In this document: positions 1-11,739 of the stretch, one piece after another | Numbering within the stretch: position 1 is the stretch's first letter | How the letters are laid out: every line of letters starts with the position of its first letter | Origin: Fagopyrum homotropicum | Taxonomy: Eukaryota > Streptophyta > Magnoliopsida > Caryophyllales > Polygonaceae | Assembly: GCA_033239125.1 (NCBI GenBank) | Contig: BSWB01000004.1 | Span: forward strand, 143,166,926 to 143,230,925 | Reading direction: 5' to 3' | Length of the DNA: 64,000 bases | Notes under the pieces: model-generated | What the model was told of the DNA's origin: nothing | Database searches by the model: none | The model's input: only the letters and a program-made list of their open reading frames with translations | Translations under genes and position numbers: made by a program

Positions 1-167
1 ATATTATTTTTGGTATATACATTGATAGTTTGTATCACTCATAGTATATTTTAAAGTTGATATTACTTTGGATTCAATGTTGATAGTTAATATTATTTTG
101 AGTTGTTCTTATATTATAAACAAGTTCATCTAATTTTGAGATAGAAGATGTAGAATCACTTCCCGTT

Positions 168-790
168 GGGCTGCGATAACCTCAATTACTATGGTGTTTG
201 AAGGTGACGAAGATGAACTACAAGTAGGAGTCATAAGAGGTAACATAGGAGGTTGTGGTTCTGGACTTGGGTACACCTCACTCTTTGCTTCCTCTTCTTG
301 CTTGTTAATATGAGCTTGCTTCTAGGCTTGCTCTTCTTTTCGGGTAGCCGCAATCTGATTAGAGCTCATAGGCATGAGAATTAACGACTTTCCTTGAAAT
401 TCAAATATGTACCAGTTAGTCTTCCCTTTATGAGTGATGTCTTTGTCGTGTTGCCATGAACAACCTAGTAACAAGTTGCACACTTGCATATGGGAGACGT
501 CTTATAGGATGACCTCATTGTATTTCCCTATTTGGGAGAGGAACCTTAACTTTCTTGTTGATATAAACTTCTCCACTTTCATGCATCTAAGCTAGCTTGT
601 ATGGGTCTAGGTGGTCCAATTGTTCTAATTGTAGTTTGTCCACCATTTCACTACTAGAGATGTTGCAACAGCTTCCGTCATCGATGATGACGTTGCAACA
701 CTTGTCTGACATAATACATCGGGTACGGAAAATGTTATTCCGCTGTCTATACCCGGAAACCCTTCGGCTTAAGGAGAATCTGTTCTCCAT
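168..790 (-). pseudogene. Ty3/gypsy protease-region fragment
   Basis: Read on the minus strand, this is a decayed piece of a gypsy Gag-Pol polyprotein around the retropepsin. A segment ending in IIDDGSC matches the family's I-I-D-G-G-S-C active-site turn and is followed by a VDKLQLE / HLDPYKL stretch. After a stop at 587, the minus strand continues with remnants reading like DVSHMQVCNLLLGCSWQHD, the family's L-L-G-R-P-W-Q-x-D block, then a K-T-N-W-Y-I-F-E-F stretch near 400. Several in-frame stops show it is dead. No LTRs or RT are visible next to it, so it is an isolated fragment. Family assignment rests on motif recall; chromovirus affiliation is likely but unproven. Confidence 0.75.
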
Positions 791-795
791 TTAGT

Positions 796-1429
796 CACGA
801 TGTCTTGTTGAGGATCCTGCATCTTTATGTTTGGTTGCATGCAAGAAAATAGCTAAGAATAGCAAACATGTTAGGTTAGAAAAATCGAAACTACCCGCTG
901 ACAGATTTTCTCTCTTTTACCCCTCATTGTTTGTGTTGTTCCCAAGCTTATCTTAGCCGGTTTGCGAGGTTCTCCTGCAATTGACAAGTAAAGCCTTCAA
1001 ACAATTCACAAGTTAGTATGTTCGAGAACTACGATCCATAATAGGGGTAACCTTCATCTCAAAGGGAATAAGTTTTTTAAGTGGTGTTATCAAATGGCAA
1101 GTAAAACCACACTCACGTACTTTCTCAATAAAAAACTAGAACTTATAAAAGACAATTGCAGTAAAAAATAAGATTTCATTTGAGATAATCCGGAATAGCT
1201 CACAATATTCAACCCTTGATCTTCAAATCTTTGAACCAAAACGAAGGATATAACAATAGGCTCTTTTTTTGCCGTACGAATCTTTTTTTTTTATTATTAT
1301 TTTGATAAGATTTTCTTCTTCTATTTATTAATCAAAAATAAAAATAATTAGAAACAATGACCAAAAGCTCATCACTTAAACCAATTTCTGATCTTCAATC
1401 TCAAACTAGAGTAACCAATTTGTAGTTGA
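796..1429. other. no recognised feature
   Basis: AT-rich DNA with T-rich runs near 1266-1300. I see no coding or repeat structure I can support. Confidence 0.5.
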
Positions 1430-2290
1430 ACTGAACCGTGGTTTTGGGCTCACTGAACCGGTTTGGGGTCTGGTCTCACTGAGCATGGTTAGGTTTTGGG
1501 ATTTTAGGGTTTAAATGATCAAAAGTGTAAATAGGGAAAAACTGAAAAAGACAAGGTTAGGGTCTTGGTACTCTTTTGGCATCAGGTCTGAGACGACTAG
1601 CTTACTACGTTTGTGCTTGGTATTAGGTCTGGTACGGGGTTGGTGGCATTGGATCCGGGAAGGAGTCATGGTCACTTTTCCGGTGGTAGTGTTCCAGCAA
1701 TGGTGGTGTTGGGAACCAACAAAGGTACGGACTGAAGATTTGGTGGTTATAGGGGGTTTTCTAGGGGTTGTGGGTGGCGGTTCGGAGGTGAGGACGGTGG
1801 GGTTTGTTGCAGGAGAGGGAGGCGGTCAAGCGTATGGTGGTCCGGCGGTATGGGTCCTCCGAAGGTGGTGTCGGTGATCGAAATAACATATCGTTGTTTT
1901 CCGACGACAATGCCGAAAGGGGTTAGGGTCATTGCGTTAGGTGTTGAGACCAAGTCCGGTGGTGGTTCGATATGGGTCCGGGGGTGTTGGTTCCGTAAAG
2001 GAGTCCCATTCATGATGGTGGTGTGGCAACTGGTGGTCTAGTGGATATGGTGGCAGAAGTAGAGAAAGGTCAAAGTTGGATGACTAGTGGTTGTAGGGTA
2101 GTTTCAAGGGGTTGTGGGTGGTGGTTCGATGCGGGGTTGGCTATGGAATTGGATGTCGGTCAAGAAGGCGGTGGTCTGGTGGTGTGGGTCCTTCGGTGAC
2201 AGAATGAGTAGAGACAACAATGGTGATGGCATTGCGGTGGTGGTTTGGCAATGTGGCGATTCCAGTGGAGGAATAAGTTTTCGATGAATC
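1430..2290. repeat. G/GT-rich imperfect repeat
   Basis: The plus strand is strongly G-rich, with GGTGGT-type words. A block around 1740-1870 (phrases like GGGGTTGTGGGTGG and GTGGGTCCT) recurs around 2086-2200, about 345 bp apart, and a weaker repeat of a GGTTGG/GGATCCGGG phrase lies between. Open frames exist on both strands (for example 1515-1877 +) but only reflect the biased composition. I recognise no protein. Confidence 0.5.
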
Positions 2291-2299
2291 TCCTGTGAG

Positions 2300-2675
2300 A
2301 CTTTGATGAGAAATATTTTTTTTAAGAAATATTTATGGCTACAAGAATCAATTAAAATAAATTAAAATGAAATTGAAAGTAGTAAATAACGAGAGTGATT
2401 AAGCACTAACTGGAACGGTGATTGCTCTAATTGACTCTTTTTTGTGGGATCTAGTGAAATATCCGATTTTTTTATAGAAAAATAAAGATGCTCATGTCGA
2501 TTAACCTAAAGCTCTAGACCGATCTTTCGACACCAAAAGACTCGATAGAAGGACACAAACAAAAAGAGATATGGAAAGAAGATGATCCGATAGTTAGATG
2601 ATCCGATAGTATTTTTGACCCTCTATAAAATAGAGTAGAAGAAATATAGTACAAAAAGAGGGCAAAGTTTGACAA
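2300..2675. other. no recognised feature
   Basis: AT-rich, non-coding in appearance. It contains a short tandem phrase GATGATCCGATAGTTAGATGATCCGATAG near 2580-2610 and nothing else notable. Confidence 0.5.
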
Positions 2676-2679
2676 CCAT

Positions 2680-3790
2680 CAGATATGACATGTTGTACTA
2701 TCTCACATGTCACATCAATCATAAAAAGAAATTTCCAACATCCTTACTTTCTCATCTATTACCCAAAAATCCGCTTAACGAAATAATGTCACAATCATAC
2801 CCAAAAATAAATTTGTCAAAATACATAAACATACTCGAAAACAACATACCCAAAAAATCAAATATCAAAGTAAAACCATATCGATAAATTGGATAATATT
2901 TTATATTTATACCCAATTTAAACATCATTTAATACAAAAACCATACCCAATTTGAATTTGTCACACCCAAAATTTTTAAAACTCGATATTGTACACAAAA
3001 ATCAATATTAAATGACATTTGGTCATTACCCAAAAATCCGTTTGACATTTGATCATTATAACACAGTTTGGGTAACCATAAAACATACACACGATATCAC
3101 TTTAAATATACTTAATAATAAGAAATATACTACAAAGCCAATACACGTATAAAAGCATACCCAAAAATCCTCTTACCCAAATAATATCACAATCATACCC
3201 AAAAGTAAATTTGTCAAAGTACATAAGCATACTCGAAAACAACATACCCAAAAAATCAAATATCAAAATAAAACCATATCCATAAATTGGATAATATTTT
3301 ATATTTATACCCAATTTAAACATCACTTAATACAAAAATCATACCCAATTTAAATTTGTCACCCAAAATTTTCAAAACTCGATATTGTATGCAAACATCA
3401 ATATCAAATGACATTTGATCAATACCCAAAAATCCGCTTGACATTTGATCATTATAACACAGTTTGGGTAACCATAAAACATTCCCCATGATATCACTTT
3501 AAATATACTTAATAATAAGAAATATACTACAAAGTCAATACACGTATAAAAGCACACTTAATTTGAATTTGTCATATCCAAATTTTACACAAATCGATAT
3601 TGTACACAAACATCAATACCATATGACGTTGGGTCATTGTAACACAATTTGGGTAACCATAAAACATACTCAAAAATATCACTTTAAGCATACTCAACAA
3701 TAAAAAAAATACCACAAAAACAATAAACATATACCCAATAATTAGAAAAATACTACAATTCATATTTGGGTAAAGAAAACAATGTCACTC
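2680..3790. repeat. ~400 bp tandem repeat, about 2.5 units
   Basis: A unit starting at about 2763 (ACCCAAAAATCCGCTTA, then a CACAATCATACCCAAAA phrase) is repeated from about 3163 with the same order of landmarks: CATACTCGAAAACAACATAC, TTGGATAATATTTTATAT, ACACAGTTTGGGTAACCATA. A third, partial and more diverged copy runs from about 3560. The word ACCCAA is also scattered inside each unit. The hydrophobic minus-strand frames (3102-3326, 3372-3557, 3572-3763) are by-products of the repeat. Confidence 0.8.
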
Positions 3791-4249
3791 AAAAAAATTA
3801 AATATTCATGGACTTGAAAATTTCATCAAACTAGCTACATTAACCAAAAATGAAAAGTAAGCATGTAAAAAATATACTTAAACCAAAAGTAAACATCTAA
3901 TTACCATCATTTCAATTAGAAAAATTATTGCCCCTATTTTCTAGTTTTCATACCTACTTTTTCTTTCTTTTGTATCGAGGCCTAGTTTGCAAAAGAGAAT
4001 TCAAGGAGTCTTATTTCCCTAATTAATTCTAAGGGAAAAGGCATTGAAGGAAAAAGAGTTGGCTTCTTCAAAGGTCATCCAAGAAGATGTTGCAAGCTTA
4101 TTTGCAACATGTACAATTAAGGAGACTTCATTCATGACTACGTCTTCCTTACTGACATTGTTGTCTACTGTGGAAGGACCTTTCAAGAGCAAAGATGACC
4201 AATGAAGCAAGAAAAGTGGCTAGAACGGGATTGAAGAGAATCAATGAAG
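3791..4249. other. no recognised feature
   Basis: AT-rich. Open frames on the minus strand (4019-4210) show no family motif. Confidence 0.4.
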
Positions 4250-4729
4250 AGATATCGGCCCTGATACCGAAATCTCGCCTAAGATTTAGCCCAAGATTTT
4301 GTGTTTGTCGAGATCAATAAGATCCGTTGAGATCTTATAGATATAATTATCTTTCTGTTATTTTTATTACCATTAAAGCTCTCAAAACTTTCTAAAAGTA
4401 TCTTTTGGTTTTGATCCTATCTTTTAAGATTATTTTAGTATTTATCTTTTAGAGGAATCTCTCCTGTAAATAGCCTTAAAGGACGAGATTCATAGGTAAA
4501 TTGGATTTGATTATTTCTTCCACAATATTATGTGAACTCGCTTCTTCGCTTAAGAAGTTTGTGTTTTATTTATTTCATTCAATAAAAAAGAGAGCCTTTG
4601 GTTGAATCGTTGTGAGTCCTTACTAGGTTGTTCTTGTGTGTGTTAATCTTATTGAAGATTGGTGCTACTAGTCAATTCTAATCCCTCCTTGTGCTTGTCT
4701 TATTTAGAAGGCTCGTGTAAGGTTAAAGA
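4250..4729 (+). repeat. LTR-like stretch
   Basis: The stretch resembles a plant gypsy LTR of the kind carrying a CTGTAAATAGCC-type promoter/leader phrase (4465-4476), a TCATTCAATAAA polyadenylation-like phrase (near 4578) and a T-rich tail. No partner copy is found in the window and the boundaries are not defined, so this is a resemblance only. Confidence 0.35.
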
Positions 4730-5302
4730 ATGGAGGTTAATGTAAGGTCTTTGTTAAGGGGTTTTGATTTAATTGGTCAAGGTTCTTTGCAAGAATACCT
4801 TGGTTCGTATCTTGCTATATTTCCATCAATTTCATTCCATATTATCATCTTCTTATCTATCCATTATCATTCAATCAAACTCATGTTCTTTGTTCGAAGT
4901 TTTCACAAATCTCGGCCCGTAGCCAAAATCTCGCCCGAGATTTGCTCTTTGAGACTGTTCGAGGACTTTCAATCTAGATCGACAATTGCGGCATCAACCC
5001 CGAATAAAAACCCTAAGGACAAATTTGAAGGAATGAAAAATACGCGATGGCTCAATCATACAATCAGCAACCGAGATCCTAGAACCCTTTCGTACAACCT
5101 GACACAAGAGGGAGAGATGACCCCTAAAGCAACAAAAGGTGTGCATGTGAAAAGCCTGAGAAACCCTACTCTCCACACGCAAGCAGAACAACTCAAACAT
5201 TTTCAAACTAAAGGTCGAACAAGAGGTCGCTCGCTCTCTACTTCCCACACTGAAACCAACAAAATCAGTTGCCCTATCAAATACCGAAAACAATGTGTTT
5301 GA
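4730..5302 (+). other. open frame of unknown nature (190 aa)
   Basis: The frame is open for 190 codons. The first third is hydrophobic (residues about 28-55); the rest is polar, rich in R, K, S and T. I recognise no domain. Its position just downstream of an LTR-like stretch makes it a possible leader or gag remnant of a retroelement, but there is no zinc knuckle and no capsid signature. It may be a chance ORF. Confidence 0.2.
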
Positions 5303-6590
5303 TTCATATTCATGTTAAGTTAAGAGACCAAGTATCATATATATATATATATATATGTATAGAACAATAATCAAGAAATCGGTTTTACTTTACAAGGACC
5401 AACGAGGATTCGGGGGTATCATTAGCCGAAGAAGACCTTGGCCAATCCACGTGGCCTGCTTGACGAACGTCAACGACGGAGACATCATGAATTGGTCCGC
5501 GGGATCTTAGAGTGTCTAGGGTTGGGCCAAGAGGGTCTCTTAACGCCTTATTTTTTCTTCCCATCGTACGATTCCGAAGACCAAGTCAGAGACTACTGGA
5601 CGTCTTGCTGAGTGACTCTCAACGAGAACATTGAGACTGTTCGATGTTCTTGCAAATTATGGCCAATACCGGGTATGTATATAAGGAGTGATTTCAAATC
5701 CAGAGTTCATACTACCTTTTATATATATACATATATATATGAGAGGCTCGAGTGCTTTGTAAGTAAAGAATCATGGCAAATAGTATCTCTAAGCTAAGAT
5801 CTATCTTCTAATAAGATAGGATCTTCTAAAATAATTAAATTTGCAAAGTAATTAAAAGAAAACATGGGCTGAAAATAGCAACTAGAAGCCCAAAAATAAC
5901 CCATAACTAAATATGTTTTTATGGGATGGAAAAAATAACATAAGGACCGAAAACCAGCCTTGGAGTTCGTCCAACATATCATCCATGAATGACTGGCCCG
6001 TTGGTGAATGTCTTGATGCATGGTTGACCCATTCCGACTTTAGCATGGTTGTATGAACTATCCCTTGGCTTCCTATGTACACGTACATGAGAGAGTTCTC
6101 CCCTTCGTGACTTTGATCTCCATCTCCCACATTCATGTGTATAGGACGAACGTGTACATGTGAAAGTTGGCTTCCATGCATACGTGGATCTTTCTATCAT
6201 CCATCTTTAATAAATGGCCTTCAATTTTCCGTTAGGGATGGGCTTCGATTCTTCCTATCAAATAATTATCATTTCCTTTCGAGAGGTGGTCCGGAAAGTG
6301 GTCTTCATTTGCCTTCTAGAAATGGTCTTCATTTCTTTGTTGAAGATGTTTTTCATTTTTCTTCTAGAACTGATTTTGGTTCCTCCTCTTCTCCTCCTTA
6401 AAGTGCTCTTCATTGCTTGTCGCCTAGCTTTCATAGTCACGATCTTAAAGCGAGCTAGGTATGGGGATGCTCTTGTATCACCTATCAAGATCGGATAGAT
6501 ACTTTTAATAACACTCATATGCTACTCAAAGGACGGGCCTGCCAACATTATAAAAGAGCATCACTAGTATATGCATGCGTGCATATGGAG
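5303..6590. other. no recognised feature; short AT microsatellite
   Basis: An (AT)n run lies at about 5336-5356. From about 6250 to 6400 there is a T/C-rich phrase, repeated loosely, around the word TGGTCTTCATTT. Overlapping frames on both strands at 5979-6518 have no family motif. Confidence 0.4.
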
Positions 6591-6599
6591 GTGTTGCTA

Positions 6600-7235
6600 G
6601 TCTTGTCGATGACTACGTTTGCATTGGTGAAATAACAACAAGAAAAGGCTTGTCCCATTTCGTTGATTGAATTATTTCATTATTCATAGTTGAGTACCTA
6701 AGAAGGCCTAATGAAAATGATTTACAACATCTATTGTGCGCTAGAGAGGATAGAGATTTTTCGGGCATGATAAGAAACATCGATTGCATGTAGTGAGAGT
6801 GAACAACTTACCTAGTTGAATGACAAGGTCAATATGCCCGTGGGAACGACAAACCAACAATTATGTTAGAAGTAGTTGCACCACATGATCTAGGGGTTTG
6901 ACATACCTTTTTTTGGAACATCAAGTACATGCAATGATACTAATTTTCTTGATCGTTCTCTTGTATTTGATGATGATATGAATGGTAGAGCCCCTATGGT
7001 AAATTTTGTGATAAATAGACATCAATACAACATGGGATAGTACCTTGTCAATGACATCTACCCAAATGGGTGTCTTTTATCTAATCGATTTGACATTCTG
7101 AAGGGGATAAATACATGGTGTTCGCTAAACATCAAGAGTCTACCCGTAAATATGTAGAGAGAGATTTTAGCGTTCTACAAGCTCGAGTTGCTATATTTTG
7201 TAATCCAACACTTGTGTGTGACAAATGTTCATATT
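6600..7235 (+). pseudogene. PIF/Harbinger-type transposase relic
   Basis: In broken plus-strand frames the sequence follows the plant PIF/Harbinger (HARBI1/ALP1-like) transposase in order: a V-E-Y-L-R-R-P-N-E-N-D-L-Q segment (about 6680-6730), I-R-N-I-D-C-M (about 6770, first catalytic Asp), a G-Q-Y-A-R-G segment with K-P-T-I-M-L-E-V-V-A (about 6830-6880), an H-T-F-F-G-T...N-D-T-N-F-L-D-R-S segment (about 6900-6965, second Asp), FDDDMNGRAPMVNFVI (about 6967-7012), and VFAKHQESTRKYVERDFSV (about 7110-7170, the E of VERDF as third acidic residue). Several in-frame stops and frameshifts show it is inactive. Two Tourist-like MITEs elsewhere in the window have the TTA target duplications expected of this superfamily. 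No terminal repeats were found around this copy. Confidence 0.8.
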
Positions 7236-8800
7236 GCATTATATGATGTGTGTGTATATATACACACATTTATATATGATTTGGATCATATATGAAGGGA
7301 CCTTAGAGTGAAAAGTGAATGACTCAAAACCCATGAATCAAAATAATAAAGGGTTGTGATTTGTCCAAATTAATTAACACTTGTCATATATTTGAACAAA
7401 AGTCTAGTTGAACAATTGAACATATAAATTAACATTTGAACAATTAGTTATATAGTTGAACAATTAGTTAAAAAAACTAGAACATGATAAATACTAAACA
7501 AAATTAAGAATGGGTGACAAAACCTCCGGTTTTCTCACTAATATTTGAGTACTCTCTTGGAACATTCTCAAGTTCTTAGCTCCTTCCTTGAACAATCATG
7601 AGGAATATATGCTCTTATGAACAACTTTGCATGTGACACTCTCTCGTTTAAATTTAAGAGTTAACTTTTTGGTGTCTTCTCATTTAACCTCATGACCATC
7701 AGAGGACTCTACAAGTTATGGACCCCCAAATTGGTATATTCTCTTCGATGCATGTGCGAACAATATCAGATTGTTCAATAACCTTCCAAACATGGATTTG
7801 GACTTCCATCAACTATAATGTTAGAGCCAAAAATCCATCAGTTTATGAGAATTGACATTGAAAAAAAAATCAAAACTCGTTCTTAAAAGAACTTATTTGA
7901 AATTTTAGAAAAGATTGAAATTATAGTTCAAATCTTTTCTTAAAAAAATGAGAACCCTTGAATCACTAAATTCTGAAAAATGATCTGAAACTTATCCTCT
8001 ACCGTAAGTAATATCACTAATCTCACAAACCTAAGTTTTTTATGGTTTCTTCCCCGGAGAACTTCTCATTCAAATGAACCTAGTTGAGTTTCTTCTCAAT
8101 CGATGGAATCTTCATCGTCTCAATTTAAGTCAAAATGCATGATATCAATTGTGAATAAATGAAAACTATAACCCATTTGTTCTCTCATGAATTATAATGA
8201 GACAAACGTTTGTTTTTCTTGTGTTGAGGATGTCCGCTTTCGACAACCTTTCAAGTCATAAATGGGGAAGAAAAAACCCATAATTTGGAATCTTCTCCAA
8301 GGAACGCATTTTTAAGCACTAGAAAAACCCAAAGAAAATGAACTAACCTTGTTCCCATCGGTGAACCTAATTTTCTTCATATCACATGCATATATTAAAT
8401 CCTCAACTTCATTATCCCCTCCTTGAGAGTTGGTGACCATTTGTGCCCACTTTCTTTGTAGATGTTGTCTACATAAGTTCTTCCCTTGTAGTCTCACGGT
8501 CCATAAACCAAGCTCAAAAAGAATCATTCACTCTCAACTTTTATTGTAACAAATGTTTGTTTTGGTGGTCTTTGGAGTGGGTGAAGAAGATTTTTTTCCC
8601 CTTCCTCCATCAAAGTCTAAAAAAAGAGAAGAAAAATAAAATTTGACAAAGGAAATGTTTTTGCTCCAAATTAATTTACAACTTGTGCATTACTATTCTT
8701 GTTCAGTTGTGGTAACTGACAAGGTGATATGGATTCAGGTTATCATAACTCGTTGAACCCACTCATTTAAAACCATATGCATACTGTTTTGATACAAACG
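7236..8800. other. no recognised feature
   Basis: AT-rich. It includes a TGTGTGTATATATACACACA-like alternating stretch at about 7248-7268, a repeated phrase TTGAACAATTAGTTATATA / TTGAACAATTAGTTAAAAA (about 7435-7470), and short frames without motifs. Confidence 0.4.
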
Positions 8801-8801
8801 G

Positions 8802-8912
8802 GCAAGTCTTCTAAAAGCATTCATGCACAAATGAGTTTTTGTGCTCCAAACAAGTCTTCTAAGACACTCGTGAACAAAGAAGTTATTGTTTTCCGAACAA
8901 GTCTTCTAAGGC
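8802..8912 (+). repeat. short tandem repeat, ~48 bp period, 3 units
   Basis: The phrase CAAGTCTTCTAA recurs at about 8803, 8850 and 8899, each followed by a diverged CATTCATGCACAAA / CACTCGTGAACAAA-type tail and a TTTTTGTGCTCC / TTGTTTTCCGAA phrase. Confidence 0.6.
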
Positions 8913-8925
8913 TATCATAAGATAA

Positions 8926-8985
8926 GAGGAGGAGGAAGAAGAAGAAGAAGAGGAAGAAGAAGAAGAAGAATGAAAGAAAGAAAAT
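8926..8985 (+). repeat. GAA/GGA-rich purine tract
   Basis: A nearly pure purine run built from GAA and GAG triplets on the plus strand. It is a simple-sequence repeat. Confidence 0.8.
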
Positions 8986-9790
8986 TATGCTACTTCTTGA
9001 CTAAATAATTTTCATTTTGATCGTGTTGCTCGAGTCTGATATGATCGATTGTTTTGGATGAGTTTGTAGTCACGTTCTCCCTGTTTGATAATGTCGACGG
9101 GGATTGTGTTTGAGGTCTTAAGATCCCTCAACTATATGGGGGAACGTGCATTCCACATTTCTCAAGTGGTGTCTTTTCTTTTATTGTGAATTGTTTTTGA
9201 CATGTTCCCCGACAACAAGACATCGTGGTAGTTCATCTACCCCATGTTCCTCCATCCTCGAGCTTTCAACGTCCCTCATCTTTGGTTTTGATTGTTTACT
9301 CTTTTTGGATGGCTTTTGTCCTTCTTGTTCTTTCCCACGATGTTTTGTTGCACCACTATTGTTGTTTCACTGTTTGTTTGGGAGCTTGTCCATTGACTAT
9401 ATAGCCAGCCTATTGAAAAATGATAATTCAACTATGCATATATTTAACCCACTATTTATTTATTTATTTATTTATTTATTTATGTAATTAGTTAATTCAA
9501 ATGATTTAGAGTACCAATAAAAAATAATGATAAAACTCTATTATTGAATACCATTAAATCAATCATACAATAATAAAAAATACGATCGTTGAAAATTGTG
9601 ATAAATAAGGTTTTATAAACTCTTAACTCTACTGTAAGGATCCAATATGACTCTAAATTTATTGAACAACCTTGAATGAATATATATTTACCAGGGCCTC
9701 GTATATGAAAGGGGACAATCTGTGTGTCATTAAGTCTTTGTAAGATCTTGAAATTATCCATATAAATGAGATGATTATATTCAACTATAT
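8986..9790. other. no recognised feature; TTTA microsatellite
   Basis: A (TTTA)n run lies at about 9455-9485. The rest is AT-rich with frames lacking recognisable motifs. It ends at the 5' truncation point of the retroelement that follows. Confidence 0.4.
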
Positions 9791-11735
9791 GCGGCGTCTG
9801 CTATCGGTAAGTCCCTTGAACCTTATTTTGAGGATGCTCAGTTCGGGGTTGGAGTTTCAGGCGGTGGAGAGGCGGTTTTGCATGCGGTCAATCGGTTAGT
9901 GGAATCTCAGGCCGTAGATGATAGTCTTTCCAAGCTTTTGGTCGATTTCAAGAATGCTTTTAATCTCGTTGATCGCACTTCTATGATTTCTCACGTCCAG
10001 TAGGTTTGCCCCGCTATTTCTTCTTGGGTTGAGTTTTGCTATGCCCGTCCTACACGTTTATATTATGGTGAGCATGCCCTTTATTCTTGTAGAGGTGCTC
10101 AGCAGGGGGACCCCCTTGGCCCGTTGCTTTTCTCGCTGGTCTTCCATCCCCTTATCCGAAAATTTTAGGATTATTGTCGGCTGAAGCTTAATGCTTGGTA
10201 CCTTGATGAGAGGACGTTGATTGGTGATACCCTGATTGTTAGTAAGGCACTTGACATCATCAGGGCGGATGGCCCCGCATTAGGCCTTTACCTTAATATC
10301 GGTAAAACGGAGATATTTTGGCCGAAGGTTGATCCGCATAGCTCTGAGCCTGGTGTTTTTCCTGAGGATATTGCTAGACCGCTTGATGGGGTCAAGTTGT
10401 TGGGTGGTGTTGTCAGCCTTGACCCGACCTTTTGTTCTCGTGTTGCTTTGATGAGGTTTGCGAAAACCAAGTCTTTGATGGAGGCCATTATGAGATTGGG
10501 GGACCCCTAGTGTGAGCTTCTGTTGCTTCGTGCTTGTTCCGGTGTGTCCCGTCTTTACTTCGCTATGCGGACTGCTCCCCCTCTCATTTTTCCGAGGCTA
10601 TGGGGGTCTTTGATCATGCCCTTCGTTGTTCTGTTGAGCAGATTGTCACTGCTGGAGGGGCTGGCTTTGGCCCCCTTCAATGGCGTCTCTCTACTTTGCC
10701 GATTAGTGACAGAGGGCTTGGTATTCTTTCTTGTGCTGATACTTTGCATTTTTCCTTTCTGGCTTCGAGATCTCAGACCCGTATCTTGCAGGATCAAATC
10801 TTGAGGCTTTCTGGTGTTTCAGCAATGAAGTCGCTTTTGAGACGGTTGTTGCTTGTTGGGTTAACTTCTGTAAAGACTACGACTTGGACATGACTGTGAT
10901 ACGCCAAACCCCCATTTAATAAAGAAATTGGCTGGATGTTATTATAATATCGTGTATAAGGGTTTTCTGAGGGACTTTGACCTTACGGTTAGGCAGAAGG
11001 CCTTAGTTGAGAACTTGAGGCTACCTTGGCTCAGCAATGGCTTAAAGCGGTCCCGGTTTCTGGTCTTGGTCAGGTTATGAACCCGACTACCTTTCGGACC
11101 GTTATTAAGTACCACCTGGGCATCGAGATGTTTAGGGAGGGTTCCAACTGCCCTGCTTGTGAGAAGGACATTTTGGACGCTTGGGGTGACCATGCTCTTG
11201 CTTGTGTTGCACAGGTTGGTATTAAGCACCGACATAACATGGTGCATGATGTCATTTTTGATGAGTGTCTTAAGATTGGGATCTCTGTTCGAAAAGAGGT
11301 TCATATTGGTATGGTTGATGGTGATGGTGGGGAGCTGCGCCCGACCGACATCCTTTTCTATAATTGGTTTCAGGGCACAGACACATGTGTTGACATCACT
11401 GATACATCTTCTTTCTCTTCACTTGGTCTTTCTAGCTTCATTCTGGGTAAAGCTGTGAGGGTCGCTGCTGACAACAAGCGAAAGAAGTATGCGGAGATTT
11501 GTAACTCCATGGGGTATCACTTTCTTCCCTTTTCCTTTTCCACATTTGACGACTTGGGTGACGACGCGGTGAAACTTCTTAAAAGGTTGGACTCACTTGC
11601 TAAAGAGTTGCCCGGATATAGTAGGAGTACTTGCTTTATTTTGACTAGGATTGCGTTTACCATTCAGAAGAGATGCGGGCCCAACTTGTTAGTCGGCTCC
11701 CATCCAACGGCATATAATGTGTTTTCCCTTCGATA
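9791..11735 (+). pseudogene. non-LTR retroelement copy 1 (RT + RLE-like), 5'-truncated
   Basis: This copy starts inside the reverse transcriptase. In order: F-G-V-G-V-S-G-G-G-E-A (about 9845), motif A as VDFKNAFNLVD (about 9941-9973), motif B AQQGDPLGPLLFSLV (about 10098-10142), and motif C as WYLDE in place of YLDD (about 10196-10210), so a catalytic Asp is lost. Next come a thumb region with P-L-D-G-V-K-L-L-G-G and a C-E-L-L-L-L-R-A-C segment. The C-terminal domain has CPAC...GDHALAC, K-H-R-H-N, then ELRPTDILFYNW...CVDIT (about 11150-11405). In-frame stops (for example after HVQ at 10003 and at 10508) and a one-base loss near 11680 disable it. The tail ends in GATAATAATAA directly against copy 2. 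The family is not L1 or RTE as usually defined; the C-terminus resembles the restriction-like endonuclease of R2-type elements. Confidence 0.8.
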
Positions 11736-11739
11736 ATAA

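Noticed and set aside
1515..1877. 120-codon open frame
   Set aside because: G-rich repeat composition explains the open frame; the translation (W, V and G runs) has no family motif and an opposing frame is also open.
3102..3763. Hydrophobic minus-strand frames that look like membrane peptides
   Set aside because: They recur with the ~400 bp tandem repeat and arise from its T-rich complement; no start context or conservation argues for a gene.
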